Shown here: piece after piece, positions 33,561 to 41,679 of the stretch
Position numbering within the stretch: position 1 is the stretch's first letter
Layout: each line of letters begins with the position of its first letter
Assembly (NCBI GenBank): GCA_023408075.1
Contig: JAEYKW010000015.1
Location: 310,001 to 374,000 of the forward strand
Source: Bacillota bacterium
GTDB lineage: Bacteria; Bacillota; Clostridia; Christensenellales; SZUA-584
Reading direction: 5' to 3'
DNA length: 64,000 bases
Notes under the pieces: generated by a model
What the model was told of the DNA's origin: nothing
Seen by the model: only the letters and a program-made list of their open reading frames with translations
Database searches by the model: none
Position numbers and translations under genes: made by a program

Positions 33561-33589
33561 TTTACAAAATCTGAAATATCGTATATAAT
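33561..33589 (+). promoter_or_regulatory. Promoter of DEAD-box helicase
   Basis: TTTACA (33561-33566), 17 nt, TATAAT (33584-33589). It starts a leader of about 235 nt before the helicase start codon. Confidence 0.7.
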
Positions 33590-33595
33590 CAATTT

Positions 33596-33833
33596 TGTTG
33601 TATTATAAGTACCGTTTGCGCAGCCGCGCGAAGCATTCCATAAGAATTGCACTTAACAAGTCGTATTTTTAATACACCCAGCATGGGAATTGAGACCCGT
33701 GCGGCGTAACGGGGCTTTCCGGCTCCGGCGTGAAAGATGCGAACTTGTGGCGTAATAACAAATTCGAAAGACTTTGCTATATCGGCATGGTCTTTGTTTT
33801 TTATGTGAACACCGGAAAAGAAATGAGGTAAAT
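33596..33833 (+). promoter_or_regulatory. Long 5' leader of DEAD-box helicase mRNA
   Basis: About 235 nt lie between the promoter and the TTG start, with no open frame of coding character. The leader contains several G+C-rich complementary stretches (for example CCGGCTCCGGCG near 33718). Long leaders that control cold- or stress-induced translation are known for cold-shock helicase genes; that role here is inferred. Confidence 0.45.
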
Positions 33834-34937
33834 TTGAAATACTTTGAACTGCTTTCCGAAGAGATGAAAGCAACGCTGCTAAAAGCGGGCTTTACCACAC
33901 CCACCCCCATTCAGCAAAAAACACTTGAGCTGATTTTCGGCGGATGGGACATCATGGGCATTGCCCAGACAGGAACGGGCAAGACGGCCGCCTTTGCCGT
34001 GCCCATTATTGAAAAGACGATTTTGAACAACTCCAAGACGCAGACGCTGGTGCTTTGCCCCACACGCGAGCTCGCCTTGCAGATCACGGAAGTGTTCCGC
34101 ATACTGTCGGCGCATAAAAAGATGCGCATCGTCAGCGTTTACGGCGGGCAGGCCGCGAGCGTACAGATTCGTGCGCTGCGCGCGGGCGCGCAGATCGTTG
34201 TGGGCACACCGGGCCGCATAAAAGACCTGATTGGCCGCAACGTGTTGAAGCTGCAAAACATACGTACTGTGGTGCTTGATGAGGCCGACGAGATGCTGAG
34301 CTTCGGGTTTCTGCCGGACATCCGCGCGATACTCTCCTATGTGAAGGGCGATCACCAAACGCTGCTGTTCTCGGCCACGATGAACAAGGCGGTCTCGGCC
34401 ATTGTCAAGGAATTCCAGACCGATGCTGTGCGCATTGAGATCGGTGAGCGCAACGAGCCTGCGGCAACCGTCAGACAGTCTTATCTGTCCGTCGGCTCAC
34501 GCAACAAATGCAAGGCGGTGCAGCATCTGATACAGAAGGAAAGCCCGCGCCTCGCGCTCGTGTTCTGCAACACAAAGCGGCAGGTGAAGTCAGTACAGCG
34601 GATGCTCAATGAACAGGGGCTGCCCGCAGGATGCCTGCACGGCGATTTGAGCCAGAACCAGCGCGACAACGAGATGAACGCCTTCCGCAAAGGTAAAACC
34701 AACGTGATGGTCGCGACGGACGTTGCGGCGCGCGGTATTGACGTAAGAGAAATCGATCTGGTGATTAACTACGATATTCCCGACAAGATGGAATATTACG
34801 TGCACCGTATCGGCCGGACGGGCCGCGCGGGCGACGCAGGCCGCGCATGTACGCTCGTCTCCCCGCTGGACACGGGCCGCATCGCGGAGATCGAGCGGCA
34901 TTTCCGCGTAACGATCACCGAAGAAAAGGCTGTGTAA
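33834..34937 (+). CDS. DEAD-box RNA helicase (CshA/DeaD-like)
   Basis: This 367-residue ATP-dependent RNA helicase core has the Q motif (FTTPTPIQ), Walker A AQTGTGKTAAF, PTRELALQ, GTPGR, DEAD, SAT and HRIGRTGR. It lacks the C-terminal extension of longer DeaD or CshA proteins. The start is TTG 33834 with GAGG 5 nt upstream. It probably helps ribosome assembly or mRNA decay in the cold. Monocistronic, with a strong terminator. Confidence 0.92.
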   Translation: MKYFELLSEEMKATLLKAGFTTPTPIQQKTLELIFGGWDIMGIAQTGTGKTAAFAVPIIEKTILNNSKTQTLVLCPTRELALQITEVFRILSAHKKMRIVSVYGGQAASVQIRALRAGAQIVVGTPGRIKDLIGRNVLKLQNIRTVVLDEADEMLSFGFLPDIRAILSYVKGDHQTLLFSATMNKAVSAIVKEFQTDAVRIEIGERNEPAATVRQSYLSVGSRNKCKAVQHLIQKESPRLALVFCNTKRQVKSVQRMLNEQGLPAGCLHGDLSQNQRDNEMNAFRKGKTNVMVATDVAARGIDVREIDLVINYDIPDKMEYYVHRIGRTGRAGDAGRACTLVSPLDTGRIAEIERHFRVTITEEKAV

Positions 34938-34946
34938 GAACGATGA

Positions 34947-34973
34947 AAGCCGTCCAAGCGGACGGCTTTTTTT
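34947..34973 (+). terminator. Terminator of the DEAD-box gene
   Basis: AAGCCGTCC-AAGC-GGACGGCTT followed by five T. Confidence 0.85.
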
Positions 34974-34980
34974 GATTGCG

Positions 34981-35037
34981 TTATTTCACAGATTTATTGT
35001 CGTTCTTCTTTTTCTTCTTATCCTTATTTTTAGCCAT
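34981..35037 (-). CDS. Putative 18-residue Lys-rich peptide
   Basis: A start with GGAGGG 7 nt upstream encodes an 18-residue peptide, mostly Lys/Asn/Asp. It lies 12 bp downstream of the 48-residue gene on the same strand. It may be translated but is too short to support strongly. Confidence 0.3.
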   Translation of the reverse strand: MAKNKDKKKKKNDNKSVK

Positions 35038-35049
35038 ACTCATACCCTC

Positions 35050-35196
35050 CTATTTCTTCGGATGTGGTCCGAGGGACACCTTATGACTGTCATCCTTGAT
35101 GTCTTTGGCATTGCTGTCCACCATATCTTTCGCATCCGGCAAAATGACCGGATTTGCGATGATATTCGGATTTATGATTCGTCTTTTCTTTGACAT
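35050..35196 (-). CDS. Putative 48-residue basic protein
   Basis: ATG 35196 has GAGGTG 6 nt upstream and an open frame of 48 codons (SKKRRIINPNII at the start, GPHPKK at the end). The protein is polar with no TM helix. It is divergent from the ferritin-like gene. No family is recognised. The ribosome site and a second small frame behind it argue for translation. Confidence 0.42.
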   Translation of the reverse strand: MSKKRRIINPNIIANPVILPDAKDMVDSNAKDIKDDSHKVSLGPHPKK

Positions 35197-35360
35197 ATGC
35201 ATCACCTCTTCGAGTTATTATGTCCAATCTGTTCAAAATATACAACTGCCTTTCTGTGTGGCCATCATCGAAGAGAAAAACGTGGACTTTTTATTTTCTG
35301 TCTTCTGTAAAACGCAAAGCAGCCATATGAATGTATCGTATGGAATTCATGGAGGAACTT

Positions 35361-35882
35361 ATGTCTTGCTTCTTCTTCGACTGTGATGTGTTCAACCGAT
35401 ATGCCGTTGATCTGCCGTATCCGCAGGTTCGTATCTGCGAACCAAATGAGCGTTTTGCGACGCTTATTTCCGGCGCTTATGCGGGCGAAGGGTCTGAGAC
35501 GACCGCCATTACCCAGTATGCGTCGCACCGCTATTTTACGACCGACTACCCAGACGCCTTTGTCGCCTACAAGTACATCGCGTTCGTGGAAATGATTCAT
35601 TTTAATCTGCTCGGCACCCTCATCAAGCGGCTCGGGTATGCGCCGCTGATCGGTTCCTATGAAACAAACCAATACTGGAACGGCAGCTTTCCTTCGTATC
35701 AATATGTCTTGAAAGACATTCTGGATTCGGATATTGAGGGCGAACAAGCCGCCATTGCCCATTACACGCGGCTCATCAGCGAGATTGACGACGCAAGCTT
35801 TCAGGCGCTGTTCGCGCGCATTATACTGGATGAGAAGAAGCATATTGAAATCCTGAACGGATTGTACACACAATACTTATAG
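35361..35882 (+). CDS. Ferritin-like diiron-domain protein
   Basis: This 173-residue helical protein shows a repeating ExxH pattern: EGSETTAITQYASH, VEMIHFNLLG, EGEQAAIAHY and DEKKHIEIL. This is typical of rubrerythrin/ferritin-like proteins without a rubredoxin domain. It probably handles peroxide or iron. GGAGG precedes ATG 35361; a longer frame from 35331 is less likely. Close relation to manganese-catalase-like coat proteins is possible. Confidence 0.72.
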   Translation: MSCFFFDCDVFNRYAVDLPYPQVRICEPNERFATLISGAYAGEGSETTAITQYASHRYFTTDYPDAFVAYKYIAFVEMIHFNLLGTLIKRLGYAPLIGSYETNQYWNGSFPSYQYVLKDILDSDIEGEQAAIAHYTRLISEIDDASFQALFARIILDEKKHIEILNGLYTQYL

Positions 35883-36030
35883 CATTTGTTCCCGTTAGTA
35901 AAATTTTATTGCAGTATAATTCATGGTAAACTATATCAAATAAAAACCCCGAATCTTATTCGAATCGAGGCTTCAAATTATTACTGCGAATCTCTGAACT
36001 ATTGACTGCAAATAAGACGACTTTTCAGCC

Positions 36031-36885
36031 TCAGATATTCACAAACCCGAAAGTCATCTTATCAGGGTCGGAGCCGTATCTTTTGTTTTGATTCAGCCCG
36101 TCGATAGCCGCCATATCGCCGTCCGACAGCGCAAAATCAAAGATATCGGCATTCTCAATGATGCGCTGCTTCTTCACCGATTTCGGTATAATCGAAATCC
36201 CGTGCTGCAAATGCCACCGCAGCACAGCCTGTGCGGCACTCTTGCCGTATTTTTCGCCGATGGCCGAAAGTATTTCCGGCGCTTCGCTTATGTGCCCGTG
36301 GAATATCGGGCCCCACGCCGTCACGATGATGCCTTTCTCCTTCGCGTACTGCCGCAGCTCTTCCTGCGTATTAAACGGATGCAGCTCCACCTGATCAACG
36401 CTCGGCACAACGCCGTGCGCCACAATCAGTTCGTCTATATGGTGCGGCTTAAAATTGCTGACGCCCACGCTGCGCACCTTCTGCTTATGCTTGAGCTCAA
36501 GCATCGCCTCCCATGTGGCCAACCTGTCGTCTCTGTTGAGCCCCGGCCAGTGAATCAAATAGAGGTCGATATAATCCATGTCCAGCGCTTTGAGGCTGTT
36601 CTCACAGGCCTTTATCGTGCTCTGATAGCCTTGGTCGGCATTCCACAGCTTGGTTGTCAAAAAGAGCTGTTCACGCGCGACGCCGCTTTCACGTACCGCC
36701 TTGCCCACGCCCGCCTCGTTTTTATAAATTGCCGCCGTGTCCACGAGCCGGTAGCCGGCTTCAAGCGCCCAGCGGACACTGTTCTCCACTTCCTGTCCTT
36801 CCTGCGCCAAATACACGCCGAGCCCGAACCACGGCATCTGTACGCCGTCATTGAGCACGGCCTTATCCTGTAAATCAAAACTCAT
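36031..36885 (-). CDS. Aldo/keto reductase
   Basis: This 284-residue NADPH-dependent reductase has an AKR barrel: GYRLVDTAAIYKNEAGVG (catalytic Asp and Tyr), LFLTTKLWN (catalytic Lys), YLIHWPG (catalytic His) and IPKSVKKQRIIEN (NADPH binding). It resembles AKR5-type 2,5-diketogluconate or methylglyoxal reductases. AAGGA precedes the ATG. It is the last host gene before the prophage. The substrate is unknown. Confidence 0.9.
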   Translation of the reverse strand: MSFDLQDKAVLNDGVQMPWFGLGVYLAQEGQEVENSVRWALEAGYRLVDTAAIYKNEAGVGKAVRESGVAREQLFLTTKLWNADQGYQSTIKACENSLKALDMDYIDLYLIHWPGLNRDDRLATWEAMLELKHKQKVRSVGVSNFKPHHIDELIVAHGVVPSVDQVELHPFNTQEELRQYAKEKGIIVTAWGPIFHGHISEAPEILSAIGEKYGKSAAQAVLRWHLQHGISIIPKSVKKQRIIENADIFDFALSDGDMAAIDGLNQNKRYGSDPDKMTFGFVNI

Positions 36886-36994
36886 CGAAATTTCCTTTCA
36901 TGCATTCAGTGTCTGCAACAGTATGGCTTTAAAATCTGTTGACGACATGATACTGCAAATATAATGAGATGTCTATTATTCGCGGCTTTGATAT

Positions 36995-37025
36995 AACAAA
37001 ACCCTTAAGCAAGTTTGCCTAAGGG
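36995..37025 (-). terminator. Terminator of the (former) tRNA-Lys transcript
   Basis: An 11-bp stem with two mismatches (37002-37012 with 37015-37025) followed on the minus strand by TTTTG. It lies just past the CCA end of the tRNA fragment. Confidence 0.65.
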
Positions 37026-37033
37026 CTTACGCC

Positions 37034-37079
37034 TGGTGACCCACCGGAGATTCGAACTCCGGACACCTTGATTAAAAGT
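37034..37079 (-). tRNA. 3' fragment of tRNA-Lys (TTT), left attachment site of prophage
   Basis: On the minus strand the sequence from the anticodon loop (ACTTTTAATC) through a normal TPsiC arm (CCGGAGTTCGAATCTCCGG) to CCA matches the 3' half of a tRNA-Lys. The 5' half (acceptor 5' strand, D arm and 5' anticodon stem) is missing; upstream sequence diverges at the anticodon stem. This is the usual scar left when a phage integrates at a tRNA 3' end. The intact tRNA should lie at the right end of the prophage, outside the window. Confidence 0.85.
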
Positions 37080-37208
37080 CTCCATTTCTCTAAATCATGA
37101 AAACCGCATCATGAAGCGAAAATCCCTTTATAAAGCCATTTCATCGGCCTTTTAATGCTTTCAATACTTGCATTATTTACATCGCTTTTTATGTTTTACT
37201 GTTTCTGA

Positions 37209-37230
37209 TGCAGTAAAAATGCAGTAAAAA
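37209..37230. repeat. Tandem 11-bp repeats near att, possible integrase arm sites
   Basis: TGCAGTAAAAA occurs twice head to tail (37209-37219, 37220-37230), about 130 bp from the att core. Paired short direct repeats flanking att cores are typical of tyrosine integrase arm-binding sites; this role is inferred. Confidence 0.4.
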
Positions 37231-37231
37231 A

Positions 37232-37630
37232 TCACGAGTATTGTTGTTGATCGATTCTATGGTACTGCCCGGTGAATATGAGTTCATATGCGATCTCGTC
37301 TGCCCGTTCCTCGGAGTGATCTCCCTCGTATGAAATAGCATAATGGTGCCCCATCTCATGGGCCAGAATATATAGCAGATCAATTGCGTCTTGGTCGATG
37401 TATATTTCTTTGCTTGCTTCAAAGTATACGCCAAAAGCTGTTTCATGTCCATGCTGTTTCGCAATCGGCTCAAGGTCCTCATTTGATACAACATATACCG
37501 GTACGCCCTCTTTCTCAGCTAACTTAAGAATGTCCGCAGTACCAATCGGACAGCTTACAAACATAAAGAAACAGATGGCCAGCGCCAATGTTAAGAGAAA
37601 AGCGATAACATACGGAATTTTAATCCTCAT
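37232..37630 (-). CDS. Membrane-anchored HExxH metallopeptidase-like protein
   Basis: This 132-residue protein has an N-terminal TM or signal helix (about 5-25) and a zinc-peptidase motif HEMGHHYA (about 89-96) followed by an acidic HSEERADEIAYEL, like IrrE/ImmA-type or Spr-like minimal gluzincins. It probably faces the outside of the membrane, unlike cytoplasmic ImmA. It lies between the lysis module terminator and the att site, the usual place for lysogenic-conversion genes. The function is unknown. Confidence 0.65.
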   Translation of the reverse strand: MRIKIPYVIAFLLTLALAICFFMFVSCPIGTADILKLAEKEGVPVYVVSNEDLEPIAKQHGHETAFGVYFEASKEIYIDQDAIDLLYILAHEMGHHYAISYEGDHSEERADEIAYELIFTGQYHRIDQQQYS

Positions 37631-37672
37631 ATTTCCATACCCCTCAATATTACTTCTATCATCTTTCGAGTA

Positions 37673-37707
37673 CAAAAAAAGGGACTCCAAGCAGATGCCT
37701 GAAGTCC
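37673..37707 (-). terminator. Terminator of the late (lysis) transcript
   Basis: A 7-bp stem (37682-37688 with 37701-37707) followed on the minus strand by TTTTTTT. It isolates the peptidase gene from the holin gene. Confidence 0.65.
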
Positions 37708-37745
37708 ACTTTTTCAAGGACGTGCCGGGAGGAATCAAGTCGGCA

Positions 37746-38222
37746 CTATCCCTCATCATCAGTTTTGCTTGTCTCGGATATGTATGCTTTATCTGCCACT
37801 TTGCCTGCCTTCAGCCGGTCGATCAAGTCATGCACAAAGCCGCTGCCGCCGCCCACCGCAACGCCGGTCACGATCTGACCAGCAACATAAGACGCGGGCG
37901 TGAACCCGGTTAAGCCGAGTGCCTCAAAGATATTAACCTGGAACAAAATGCAGAGCGTGATGCCGATCCCGGACGATACCGCAAACCACACAATAGGCCA
38001 CGCTTTACCGGGAGGACGCGGCGCCGCAGAATTTGCCGCTGCCTTAATCATATCCACAACTTTTTCAACGATGACGGCCAGCAGAACCACGGCTGCGACG
38101 TCGTCAAGCGAAGATGCGATACTGACCACGCCGACATCCGCCGCAAAAGCGACGGGAATAAAAATGACCATCAGGACGATGGCCAGCAGAACTGTGATGA
38201 TTACCATCTTTGTTTTTTTCAT
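37746..38222 (-). CDS. Holin-like membrane protein
   Basis: This 158-residue protein has three hydrophobic stretches (about residues 5-28, 35-55 and 75-100) and a Gly-rich amphipathic part, with a charged C-terminus. With the endolysin gene upstream and a small TM protein between them, it is a good holin candidate, though no holin family is firmly recognised. ATG 38222 has AAAGGTAGG upstream. Confidence 0.65.
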   Translation of the reverse strand: MKKTKMVIITVLLAIVLMVIFIPVAFAADVGVVSIASSLDDVAAVVLLAVIVEKVVDMIKAAANSAAPRPPGKAWPIVWFAVSSGIGITLCILFQVNIFEALGLTGFTPASYVAGQIVTGVAVGGGSGFVHDLIDRLKAGKVADKAYISETSKTDDEG

Positions 38223-38229
38223 AGGATAC

Positions 38230-38469
38230 CTACCTTTCATTTCTTATTTCATCAATGCGATGGTGTGCAGATTTAGTGCTTTCCTCGCATATAACTAACC
38301 GCTCTTTAATTGCATTGCTTTTATCTTGCTTTGATTCGAGCCGTTGAATGTCGCCTTGGATTGCCGCGATTTGTGCGGATGTTTTCCCGCTCCAGCGCCC
38401 AACCAGCGCAACGTTTACTCCGATGCTGATCAAGATACCGACAAACGCAATGATTGCCGTTATATCCAT
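38230..38469 (-). CDS. Small single-TM protein of the lysis module
   Basis: This 79-residue protein has an N-terminal TM helix (about 4-24) and a coiled-coil-like tail (IAAIQGDIQRLESKQDKSNAIKE part). It resembles XhlA- or spanin-like accessory lysis proteins in size and position. It lies between endolysin and holin-like genes. Confidence 0.6.
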   Translation of the reverse strand: MDITAIIAFVGILISIGVNVALVGRWSGKTSAQIAAIQGDIQRLESKQDKSNAIKERLVICEESTKSAHHRIDEIRNER

Positions 38470-38482
38470 GCGTCACTTCCTG

Positions 38483-39619
38483 TCACGCGCCGGGAAACAG
38501 CGCGGCCCACGTTATCGGCCCGACGATGGCATCAACCTTCAAACCAAGCTCGCCCTGGCGCTTAGCGACGGCAGACGCTGTTAATGTGCCAAAGATACCG
38601 TCGCAATCTTTTTCGGAAAAACCAAGAGCGCGCTGCAACGCTTTCACATCGTCGCCGCGCATATAATCATTGCGCGACAGGTAACGCCTGTGAATATAGC
38701 CGATTTGCCCAGCATACAAGACTCTCATATAATCGCCGTTTTTAAAAATATATGTAACAACGGCACCTTTTGAAATGCGCGATACCGTTTCTCCGTTTGG
38801 CGTCTTTTGGAGTTTGGTATTGCTCGTGTTGACCGTATACGTCATCTTCAGCAGACGTTTTAACTTCGGAGCGGGCTTCTGCGGTTCTCCAGGCAGATGA
38901 GCGCTTTCTTCGCCTAACAGCATGTTCCAAGTTGTTTTATTGATGGCTGTACCGTCGCCACTGATACCCGCTTTAGATTGGAACGCCGCAAGCGCCGCCG
39001 ATGTCTTCGGGCCCCAGTCGCCATCACAGCGGAGCTCAGCACTGTTGAAATTAAGCCACGCCTGCATGATCCGCACATCCATCTCGCTGGCCGTCGTCTG
39101 CCCTATGATAGGCACCGGATACTCAGCGGCATCAGCTTTAAGGCGTATAACCGCAACAATGGAGCCATCGCCGTATGAAATATCGGCAAGGCAAGCGTTT
39201 TCTCCCGGCTGCCTGGTATGGATGATTTGAGACGGATTGTCGCAACAAGATACATGCGTGATCATGTTCTTTCTGTCGGTATTTTTGTCCCGACAATAAA
39301 AGATGATGTCGCCGGGCTCCCATGCAAACGTTTTATAAAAACCTTTAGGAGCCCAATAACCGCTTTTTCCGATATGGTCATACGAATCAGGAAATTTGAG
39401 ATCAAACCCCTGCGCATAAACCTCGTACATGCTGGTCATGCTCTCGATTCCCCGCAGCGGGAACAGTCCGGCAAGGTACATCGCATAGACATAGCCAGAA
39501 CAATCCGTCTTCCCTTTTTTGAACCAATCGTAGCGGTATTCTTTGCTGTACTCCATGCCGATCATGGCGTTCGCCCAGCGGAGCACCCTCTTAATAATTC
39601 TTTCTCTTGCTGTTTCCAT
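38483..39619 (-). CDS. Endolysin: NlpC/P60-type peptidase with PG-binding and SH3 parts
   Basis: This 378-residue lysin has an N-terminal cysteine peptidase domain (CSGYVYAMYLAGL about residue 40, then EPGDIIFYCRD and a His in ITHVSCC). It is followed by a peptidoglycan-binding repeat (RIMQAWLNFNSAELRCDGDWGP), an SH3b-like segment with YIFKNGDYMRVLY, and a second PG-binding repeat at the C-terminus. ATG 39619 has GAGGAT 4 nt upstream. It should cleave peptide cross-bridges at lysis. Confidence 0.82.
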   Translation of the reverse strand: METARERIIKRVLRWANAMIGMEYSKEYRYDWFKKGKTDCSGYVYAMYLAGLFPLRGIESMTSMYEVYAQGFDLKFPDSYDHIGKSGYWAPKGFYKTFAWEPGDIIFYCRDKNTDRKNMITHVSCCDNPSQIIHTRQPGENACLADISYGDGSIVAVIRLKADAAEYPVPIIGQTTASEMDVRIMQAWLNFNSAELRCDGDWGPKTSAALAAFQSKAGISGDGTAINKTTWNMLLGEESAHLPGEPQKPAPKLKRLLKMTYTVNTSNTKLQKTPNGETVSRISKGAVVTYIFKNGDYMRVLYAGQIGYIHRRYLSRNDYMRGDDVKALQRALGFSEKDCDGIFGTLTASAVAKRQGELGLKVDAIVGPITWAALFPGA

Positions 39620-39683
39620 CGTTATCCTCACTTTCACATAATAAAAAAAGGCTTCAAGCCTTTTTCAAAAACACAATCACTGT

Positions 39684-40220
39684 TTAAGCCTCTTCAACTG
39701 CATTAAGTATCTCACGAATCCGAGCCTGATTTTGAGCGGCTTCTGCGTCCAATGCGCTGATATCTTTGTCGAACTCAGCGCCCATTCGTTGAGCGCGTCC
39801 ATACTGTGCGACCTGTATGTCATACCAATGAAACCATTGGTACAGTTCCGTGAGCTCGTGCAGCAACCATACTTTCGGATCAGGTTGCTGCGGTTCCGGC
39901 TCTTGTTCGAGACCCGCCACGATTTTTTCATCATGCGTCATTTCGCGGATGTCTTCACCATCAATCACGCAGCCATCTGGCACCGTGAAGAAACCGTCAT
40001 CGACCCTCTGTTGAAGCGGCTTAAGAATCCACTCCTCGGTATATTCTCCGATGTACCGTCCATTTTCAATTTTAGAATGCCGCATCTCACTAACTGAGAA
40101 AACTTCCTGTCCCGCGAATAATGGCGATTCGGCAAATGTTCCGGATGTGATATGAAAAGATGATTCATGTACGCCCGTGATCCGTCCCCCGTCAACTGTT
40201 ATTGCATAATGCATAATCAT
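39684..40220 (-). CDS. Phage tail-associated protein, unknown
   Basis: This 178-residue protein has an N-terminal beta-rich region (YAITVDGGRITGVHESSFH) and a helical C-terminal part with EPEPQQPDPK linker. It starts inside the stop of the gp37-like gene (ATGA overlap). Position after the tail proteins suggests a fibre or assembly role. A TTG at 40235 is an alternative start. No family is recognised. Confidence 0.6.
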   Translation of the reverse strand: MIMHYAITVDGGRITGVHESSFHITSGTFAESPLFAGQEVFSVSEMRHSKIENGRYIGEYTEEWILKPLQQRVDDGFFTVPDGCVIDGEDIREMTHDEKIVAGLEQEPEPQQPDPKVWLLHELTELYQWFHWYDIQVAQYGRAQRMGAEFDKDISALDAEAAQNQARIREILNAVEEA

Positions 40221-41677
40221 GCCGTCCTTTCCCAAGCATAAAAAGCTTTATATGGTGGTAGATTACCGCTGTTACCTGTACCCGTGGTTCCAGTTATTCC
40301 GGCACCCACCCCACCATTTCCACCATATGAGCCGTCTTTTTGAAACCTTGCAGTATGCGCAGTTGGTGTATCTACAAAAATATTACCGGATACCACTCCC
40401 GTATCAAGCGATACCCTTACCGTATGTTCATGTGCCGCAAGTGCTGCATTGCCGCCCGTACTTCCTACAGGATAAACATCACCGGCGAAAAGCGGAAATA
40501 CATCTTTTATTTGCGTCCATACACCACCGAAGCGCGATGCAGGAGATGTTGAGTTTCTCGAAATAAAAACATCTCCGACATCGAAACGGGAGTTGCTGAC
40601 AACCTTTGCTTCCAGCGCACCTATTCGAATCGTGTTTTCTTTGGTTTGTTTCTCCGTCGTAACTGCGATCTGCCCAAAAGTAATATTGAGATCATAAGGC
40701 TTTCCGGCTTCCCAAACGGGTTCTGCTCGGACAACGCGCAGACTTTGCCCCATTATTGTCACGATGTCACCAAGAAAATAATCAACACCGAATTCAAACG
40801 GACCGTTTAAAACATCCACGCTGAACGTGTAGCTATTTTCTTCGGTGACAATGGCCGCCTTACCATACACCTGCATTTCTAAAAAATCGGCCGTATTCCC
40901 AGCGTCCACAGCTGTTTCTCGGCGAGATACACCCGTTGCGCTTCCATACTGACCGATTACACGAGCGCCAGTAGAATCAACACCCAAAACATAGGCAAAA
41001 TTCTTTATGCTTGTATTCCCGTCATTCTCTTCTCCGGATCGTATGTTATTGAATTTAAAATCAAAAATAACAGGACCATTTCCTTGACCGTTGCCAACGC
41101 TTCGATCAGAACCCTCGTAAATATCGATGACGACCTTTTTGTTATCGGCATCCAGAATCCATTTGATCCCGAGGCCGTCGATAGCAAGCAGTGTCATTAT
41201 GTCGGCATCAAGCTGGGTTTGGTTTATCGTTACGTTGATCGTACTGCCCCTATCCTCATCCGATGCGATTTCAATAAACGAAATATTGCGGTCAGTATCC
41301 GTGGCGCTTACAAGAGCCTTGGCCAGCAGGTCTTTCACGATATACTCAACCGTCTTTGCTGTATAGGTGATTGGTGCCGTCGTCGTGTTCGATAATCGGC
41401 CGGCAGCGAGCCAGAGTACGTTTTTTGCTGTGACTGAAACCGTCTTGCCCTTCTCATCGTATTGCTTTGGCTCCTCTGTGATGATGAAAAGCTTTTCCAG
41501 ATCATCATCCACATAAAACCAAGAGCCCTTTATCAGCTTGTCCGCATTGTTCTTGTTGGTCTTTATGGTTATCGAAGCACTCGACGTGTCGCCATGGACC
41601 AGCGATGCATAACAGCTTTCATAATTGTCGATCAGCCCGGAAAATGTGAGAGTGCTATCAAAAATCTTAATATCCAT
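40217..41677 (-). CDS. Siphovirus Gp37-like tail protein with C-terminal collar-like domain
   Basis: This 486-residue baseplate or tail-tip protein has an N-terminal Prophage_tail/ReqiPepy6-Gp37-like part (about 1-350) and a C-terminal receptor-binding region with GDVFISRNSTSPASRFGG...AAHEHTV...NLPPYKAFYAWERT, as in tail collar fibres. It lies 2 bp from the next tail gene. Fusion of hub and tip functions in one gene is plausible. Confidence 0.75.
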   Translation of the reverse strand: MDIKIFDSTLTFSGLIDNYESCYASLVHGDTSSASITIKTNKNNADKLIKGSWFYVDDDLEKLFIITEEPKQYDEKGKTVSVTAKNVLWLAAGRLSNTTTAPITYTAKTVEYIVKDLLAKALVSATDTDRNISFIEIASDEDRGSTINVTINQTQLDADIMTLLAIDGLGIKWILDADNKKVVIDIYEGSDRSVGNGQGNGPVIFDFKFNNIRSGEENDGNTSIKNFAYVLGVDSTGARVIGQYGSATGVSRRETAVDAGNTADFLEMQVYGKAAIVTEENSYTFSVDVLNGPFEFGVDYFLGDIVTIMGQSLRVVRAEPVWEAGKPYDLNITFGQIAVTTEKQTKENTIRIGALEAKVVSNSRFDVGDVFISRNSTSPASRFGGVWTQIKDVFPLFAGDVYPVGSTGGNAALAAHEHTVRVSLDTGVVSGNIFVDTPTAHTARFQKDGSYGGNGGVGAGITGTTGTGNSGNLPPYKAFYAWERTA

Positions 41678-41679
41678 AA

